This document shows, piece by piece, positions 61,232 through 64,000 of a stretch of 64,000 nucleotides of DNA (the first letter of the stretch is position 1; each line of letters begins with the position of its first letter). The stretch spans positions 1 through 64,000 of the forward strand of contig JAUIAP010000033.1 in NCBI GenBank assembly GCA_030425205.1. Reading direction: 5' to 3'. Below the pieces are notes generated by a model. That model did no database searches. It was not told the DNA's origin and worked only from the letters and a program-made list of their open reading frames with translations. The stretch comes from Anaerolineae bacterium. Lineage in GTDB: Bacteria; Chloroflexota; Anaerolineae; Promineifilales; Promineifilaceae. The translations under genes and the position numbers were made by a program.

Positions 61232-62017
61232 ATGCAAGATCGAATGTCACTTTTTGTCGCTGTAGATGGGCCACTGCATCGACTTAACCCACTCACGAAA
61301 TTGACGGCCGTATTCACGCTCATTCTGGTTGCCTTTTTGGGGCCCGGCCTTTATCTTCCGCTTGGTCTGTTTCTGTTGGTCGTTGTGCCACTCGCCATCG
61401 TGGGGAAAGTGTGGCGACCATTTGTGAAAACGGCTTCGCGCATATTGCTCCCGATCATTCTCTTTCTATTTGTCATGCAGGCATTCTTCTATCCCGGTGG
61501 CGAGACGGTCTTTTTTAAGATTTGGGTTTTGGAAGCGACGATTGAAGGGGTGATGTTCGCATTTGTATTGGTCACGCGCATCGCTGTTTTGGTGAGTTCA
61601 TTCTTGGTGATGTTGTTGACCACACATCCCAGCACATTGATGAGCGATTTGGCGCAACGCGGCCTGCCCGGTGCATTGCCCTATGTCATCACCTCCACCT
61701 TCCAGATTGTGCCACAGATGCAGGTCAAGGCCGCGACCATCATTGACGCACAGCGGGCGCGTGGCTTTGAAACAGAGGGCAGCATCCGCAATCGCGTGCG
61801 CTCGCTCTTGCCGCTTGTCGGGCCGCTTGTTTTCGGATCGCTCGTCGATGTTGAAGAACGCACCATCGCCATTGAGGCACGCGGCTTCACCGTTCCGGGC
61901 AAAAAAACAAGCCTATTTGAAATTCCAGACAGTCGTATCGAGAAAATTTTTCGCTGGCTCTGTCTGGCTATCATTATTCTCACGATAGGGAGCCGCCTAT
62001 GGCTATCGTTTCGCTAA
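61232..62017 (+). CDS. ecfT: ECF transporter transmembrane (T) component
   Basis: The 261-residue membrane protein has an N-terminal HRLNPLTKLTAVF, about five membrane helices, and the two coupling-helix motifs that dock on the ATPases: AQRARGFETEG (about 173-183) and ERTIAIEARGF (about 209-219). Both contain the expected Ala-Arg-Gly. It overlaps the next gene by 19 nt. A second ATG four codons on (61244) is an alternative start. Confidence 0.88.
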   Translation: MQDRMSLFVAVDGPLHRLNPLTKLTAVFTLILVAFLGPGLYLPLGLFLLVVVPLAIVGKVWRPFVKTASRILLPIILFLFVMQAFFYPGGETVFFKIWVLEATIEGVMFAFVLVTRIAVLVSSFLVMLLTTHPSTLMSDLAQRGLPGALPYVITSTFQIVPQMQVKAATIIDAQRARGFETEGSIRNRVRSLLPLVGPLVFGSLVDVEERTIAIEARGFTVPGKKTSLFEIPDSRIEKIFRWLCLAIIILTIGSRLWLSFR

Positions 62018-62862
62018 ACGATGTAACGTACACATATCCAGTCACCGACACGCCTGCGCTCAAAAATTTTTCGCTGCAAATTGAGGCGGGGGAGTTTGTC
62101 GCCATCATTGGGGCAAATGGGGCCGGCAAATCGACGCTCTGTTACACCATCGCAGGCTTCGTCCCCCATTTTTACAAGGGAGAGCTGACTGGCACAGTCC
62201 ATGTCGCTGGCAAGGAAACGCAGACTTCTTCATTGAGTGAATGGGTCACCAACGTTGGGTTGGTCTTTCAAAATCCCTTCAATCAGATGTCTGGATCGAA
62301 GTACACGGTGTATGAAGAACTGGCATTTGGGTTGGAAAATTTGGGTGTACCCCGTGCCGAGATGAAGCAGCGTTTAGAGCGTGTCATTGAGATGACCAAT
62401 ATCAGCAGCCTGACAGATCGCTCCCCCTATGCGCTTTCGGGTGGGCAGCAGCAGCGGGTCGCGTTGGCCTCGATTTTGGTGATGGAGCCAGCCGTCTTGG
62501 TGTTGGATGAACCAACTTCACAACTCGACCCAATTGGTTCGCGCGAGGTGTTTCAAGTGATCAAACAGATGAGTCAAGAGGGGATTACGGTTGTGCTTGC
62601 GGAGCATAAGATCGAATGGGTGGCAGAGTTCGCCGATCGCCTCGTGGCATTGGCAGATGGGGAACTGCTGACCAGTGGCACACCGCAAGCTGTACTGACC
62701 GACCCCCGCTTGCCAGAACACAACATTGTGGTGTCGAACTACACAACGACGGCGCGGGCGGCACAGGCGCAACAGCTTTGGCCCGCAGAACGACCGTTGC
62801 CGATCACATTAGATCAAGCGGTTGCCGGGTTTAGCAAAGGGGAGATGCGCAGTGCAAATTGA
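61999..62862 (+). CDS. ecfA: ECF transporter ATPase (A component)
   Basis: The 287-residue ABC ATPase has Walker A GANGAGKST (about 38-46), Q-loop FQNPFNQM, a canonical signature LSGGQQQR (about 147-154), Walker B VLVLDEPTSQLD (about 166-177) and H-loop in LAEHK. It pairs with the second ATPase downstream to drive the EcfT/S module. It overlaps EcfT at its start and the next ATPase gene at its end. Confidence 0.92.
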   Translation: MAIVSLNDVTYTYPVTDTPALKNFSLQIEAGEFVAIIGANGAGKSTLCYTIAGFVPHFYKGELTGTVHVAGKETQTSSLSEWVTNVGLVFQNPFNQMSGSKYTVYEELAFGLENLGVPRAEMKQRLERVIEMTNISSLTDRSPYALSGGQQQRVALASILVMEPAVLVLDEPTSQLDPIGSREVFQVIKQMSQEGITVVLAEHKIEWVAEFADRLVALADGELLTSGTPQAVLTDPRLPEHNIVVSNYTTTARAAQAQQLWPAERPLPITLDQAVAGFSKGEMRSAN

Positions 62863-63667
62863 GCTACAAGATTTACATTTCACCTATCCCAGCGGTGTTG
62901 AGGCGTTGCGCGGGGTTTCATTTCAGATTCCGGCAGGTCAAAAGCTGGCGATTGTGGGTCAAAACGGGGCAGGCAAGACGACACTCGTCAAGCATTTCAA
63001 TGGTTTGCTCAAACCGACAAGCGGCAGGGTGTTGGTCGGTGATTGGGACACCCGCGAACACACGGTCGCCAAGTTAGCGGCGCGGGTTGGCTATGTATTT
63101 CAAAACCCCGATGACCAACTGTTTTCACGCACCGTTGCGCAAGAGGTCGCGGTTGGCCCCAAAAATTTGGGGTATGACGCGCAAAAGGTTGAGTCGTTGG
63201 TCACAGATGCGCTGACCCTGACTGAACTGACCGATCAGCGGGAGACAAACCCGTATGATCTATCGCCGACGTGGCGCAAGATGGTGGCGTTGGCATCGAT
63301 CATTGCGATGGACACCCCTGTGGTAATCTTTGATGAGCCGACAACAGGACAAGATGCGGCGAACATTGCGCGTATCGGCCGAATTATTCAAACCCTGCAC
63401 CAACGCGGCAAAACGGTCATTGCCATCAGCCACGACATTGATTTTGCGGTCGAAAACTTTACGCGCATGATTGCGATGGGTCAGGGCAAACTGTTGCTCG
63501 ACGGCTCGGTGCTTGAGGTTATCGCCCAAGCGGAAACGCTGGCAACGACCTATGTCGATCCGCCGCAACTGACACGCCTCGCGACACGGTTGGGGCTGGC
63601 CGAAACAGTCTACGATCAAGCTTCATTTCTAAGTGCCTATGCCCGCTGGCGCAAGGACCCTTCCTGA
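62852..63667 (+). CDS. ecfA': Second ECF transporter ATPase, with atypical signature motif
   Basis: The 271-residue ATPase has Walker A GQNGAGKTT (about 36-44), Q-loop FQNPDDQLFS, Walker B VVIFDEPTTGQD and H-loop ISHD. In place of the LSGGQ-type ABC signature it has LSPTWRKMVALAS (about 137-149), so both conserved glycines are missing. In an ECF heterodimer this may leave one ATP site weak. The GTG at 62852 is set by AAGGGGAG 7 nt before it; an in-frame start further up gives a less ECF-like N-terminus. It overlaps the upstream gene by 11 nt. Confidence 0.87.
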   Translation: MQIELQDLHFTYPSGVEALRGVSFQIPAGQKLAIVGQNGAGKTTLVKHFNGLLKPTSGRVLVGDWDTREHTVAKLAARVGYVFQNPDDQLFSRTVAQEVAVGPKNLGYDAQKVESLVTDALTLTELTDQRETNPYDLSPTWRKMVALASIIAMDTPVVIFDEPTTGQDAANIARIGRIIQTLHQRGKTVIAISHDIDFAVENFTRMIAMGQGKLLLDGSVLEVIAQAETLATTYVDPPQLTRLATRLGLAETVYDQASFLSAYARWRKDPS

Positions 63668-63669
63668 GT

Positions 63670-64000
63670 ATGCAAACCGATCTGCGCCGCACCATCGGCT
63701 ACTACGCGGCCTTTTTTGGGTTAGGCATAATTTTGGCCTCATTGGGGCCGAGTCTGCCCTTTTTTGCCGATAATATCGGCATTTCGCTACGGGCGGCCAG
63801 CAGCTTCATCACGGGGCGTTCGTTTGGTTATCTGCTGGGATCACTGCTCGGCGGACGCTTGTACGACCGGCTTGCAGGGAATCAACTGTTGGCGGGCACG
63901 CTCTTGTTGACCGCTGCTGCGCTCCTCGTGTTACCAGCAGTCGGGAGCCAATGGGTGCTGGTCGGCATGCTGGTGCTGGTCGGAATTGGACAGGGGTTTA
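63670..64000 (+). CDS. MFS transporter, N-terminal part (runs off the window)
   Basis: The first 110 residues show about three to four membrane helices (IGYYAAFFGLGIILASLGPSLPFF onward) and the MFS-like GSLLGGRLYDRLAGNQLL, close to the G-x-x-x-D-R/K-x-G-R/K loop motif between helices 2 and 3. The ATG begins 2 nt after the upstream stop, so it belongs to the ECF operon. The gene is cut by the window end, so its substrate class cannot be judged. Confidence 0.75.
   Translation, partial: MQTDLRRTIGYYAAFFGLGIILASLGPSLPFFADNIGISLRAASSFITGRSFGYLLGSLLGGRLYDRLAGNQLLAGTLLLTAAALLVLPAVGSQWVLVGMLVLVGIGQGF

Larger units (their letters stand above)
497..63384. repeat. Highly iterated palindrome TCGGCCGA, about 84 copies
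   Basis: By eye I count about 84 copies across the window, often extended to TTCGGCCGAA or TTTTCGGCCGAAAA. Examples: 497, 1958, 5948, 9180, 15474, 18470, 22473, 27142, 29157, 34048, 38529, 42701, 46036, 50213, 52953, 56359, 59076, 63377. Copies occur in all reading frames (S-A-E, F-G-R, I-G-R, L-R-P-I), so protein sequence does not explain them. No copy was seen between about 59085 and 63370, and few in the LLM and katG genes. Confidence 0.85.

Noticed and set aside
1..64000. CRISPR arrays, tRNA or rRNA genes
   Set aside because: No regularly spaced direct repeats of 24-40 bp and no GTTCGAATC-type tRNA arm with matching stems were seen. A tRNAscan/CRISPR search would settle this.

Overview
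The window looks like a chromosomal segment of a filamentous-type Chloroflexota (Anaerolineae/Ardenticatenia-like) bacterium. This is an inference: there is no rRNA or other marker gene. The clues are moderate-to-high GC, two AfsR-like SARP regulators (winged helix + BTAD + NB-ARC + TPR), lipoproteins with Thr/Pro linkers, LLM-family oxidoreductases and a giant DUF11/PKD surface protein. No tRNA, rRNA, CRISPR array, IS element or phage gene was seen.

Layout. 1-1.7 kb: a + strand run of small genes (DUF4405-like membrane protein, small membrane protein, cupin, four-helix membrane protein). 1.8-25.2 kb: one uninterrupted - strand gene for a 7787-residue exported mosaic protein, more than a third of the window. 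25.6-31.8 kb: an LLM oxidoreductase, an SsnA-type aminohydrolase and an XdhD-type molybdenum hydroxylase, all on -, with a divergent LmrA/YxaF-type TetR repressor whose promoter carries two TAGACC-N4-GGTCTA operators. 31.8-38.9 kb: GNAT, YdeI-like protein, MtnA, a BNR/TolB-like lipoprotein and an SLC13/RCK_C permease. 39.0-46.8 kb: an unrecognised HEXXH protein and two large SARP-STAND-TPR regulators with a 38-residue exported Cys peptide between them. 47.1-56.9 kb: KatG, a CaiB/BaiF CoA-transferase, an OmpR/HAMP-kinase pair, a lipoprotein, and a translationally coupled SUOX-fold lipoprotein plus hybrid histidine kinase. 57.4-64 kb: LacI regulator, ribokinase, nucleoside hydrolase, a complete ECF transporter (S, T, A, A') and the start of an MFS gene, which together suggest nucleoside/ribose uptake and salvage.

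Two things stand out. First, the palindrome TCGGCCGA occurs about 84 times by eye (roughly one per 760 bp, against 1-2 expected by chance), in all reading frames, like the HIP1 palindrome of cyanobacteria. It is almost absent from the nucleoside hydrolase-ECF operon. Second, the tiny secreted peptide gene between two TPR-bearing regulators has a promoter with two 11-bp direct repeats just upstream of its -10, the layout expected of a SARP box. This suggests an RRNPP-like peptide signalling circuit built on SARP regulators.

Intergenic regions also hold a REP-like hairpin family, a 21-bp perfect inverted repeat, a second repeat family shared by two gaps, and several promoters whose -10 lies 6-7 nt before the start codon, as expected for leaderless mRNAs.
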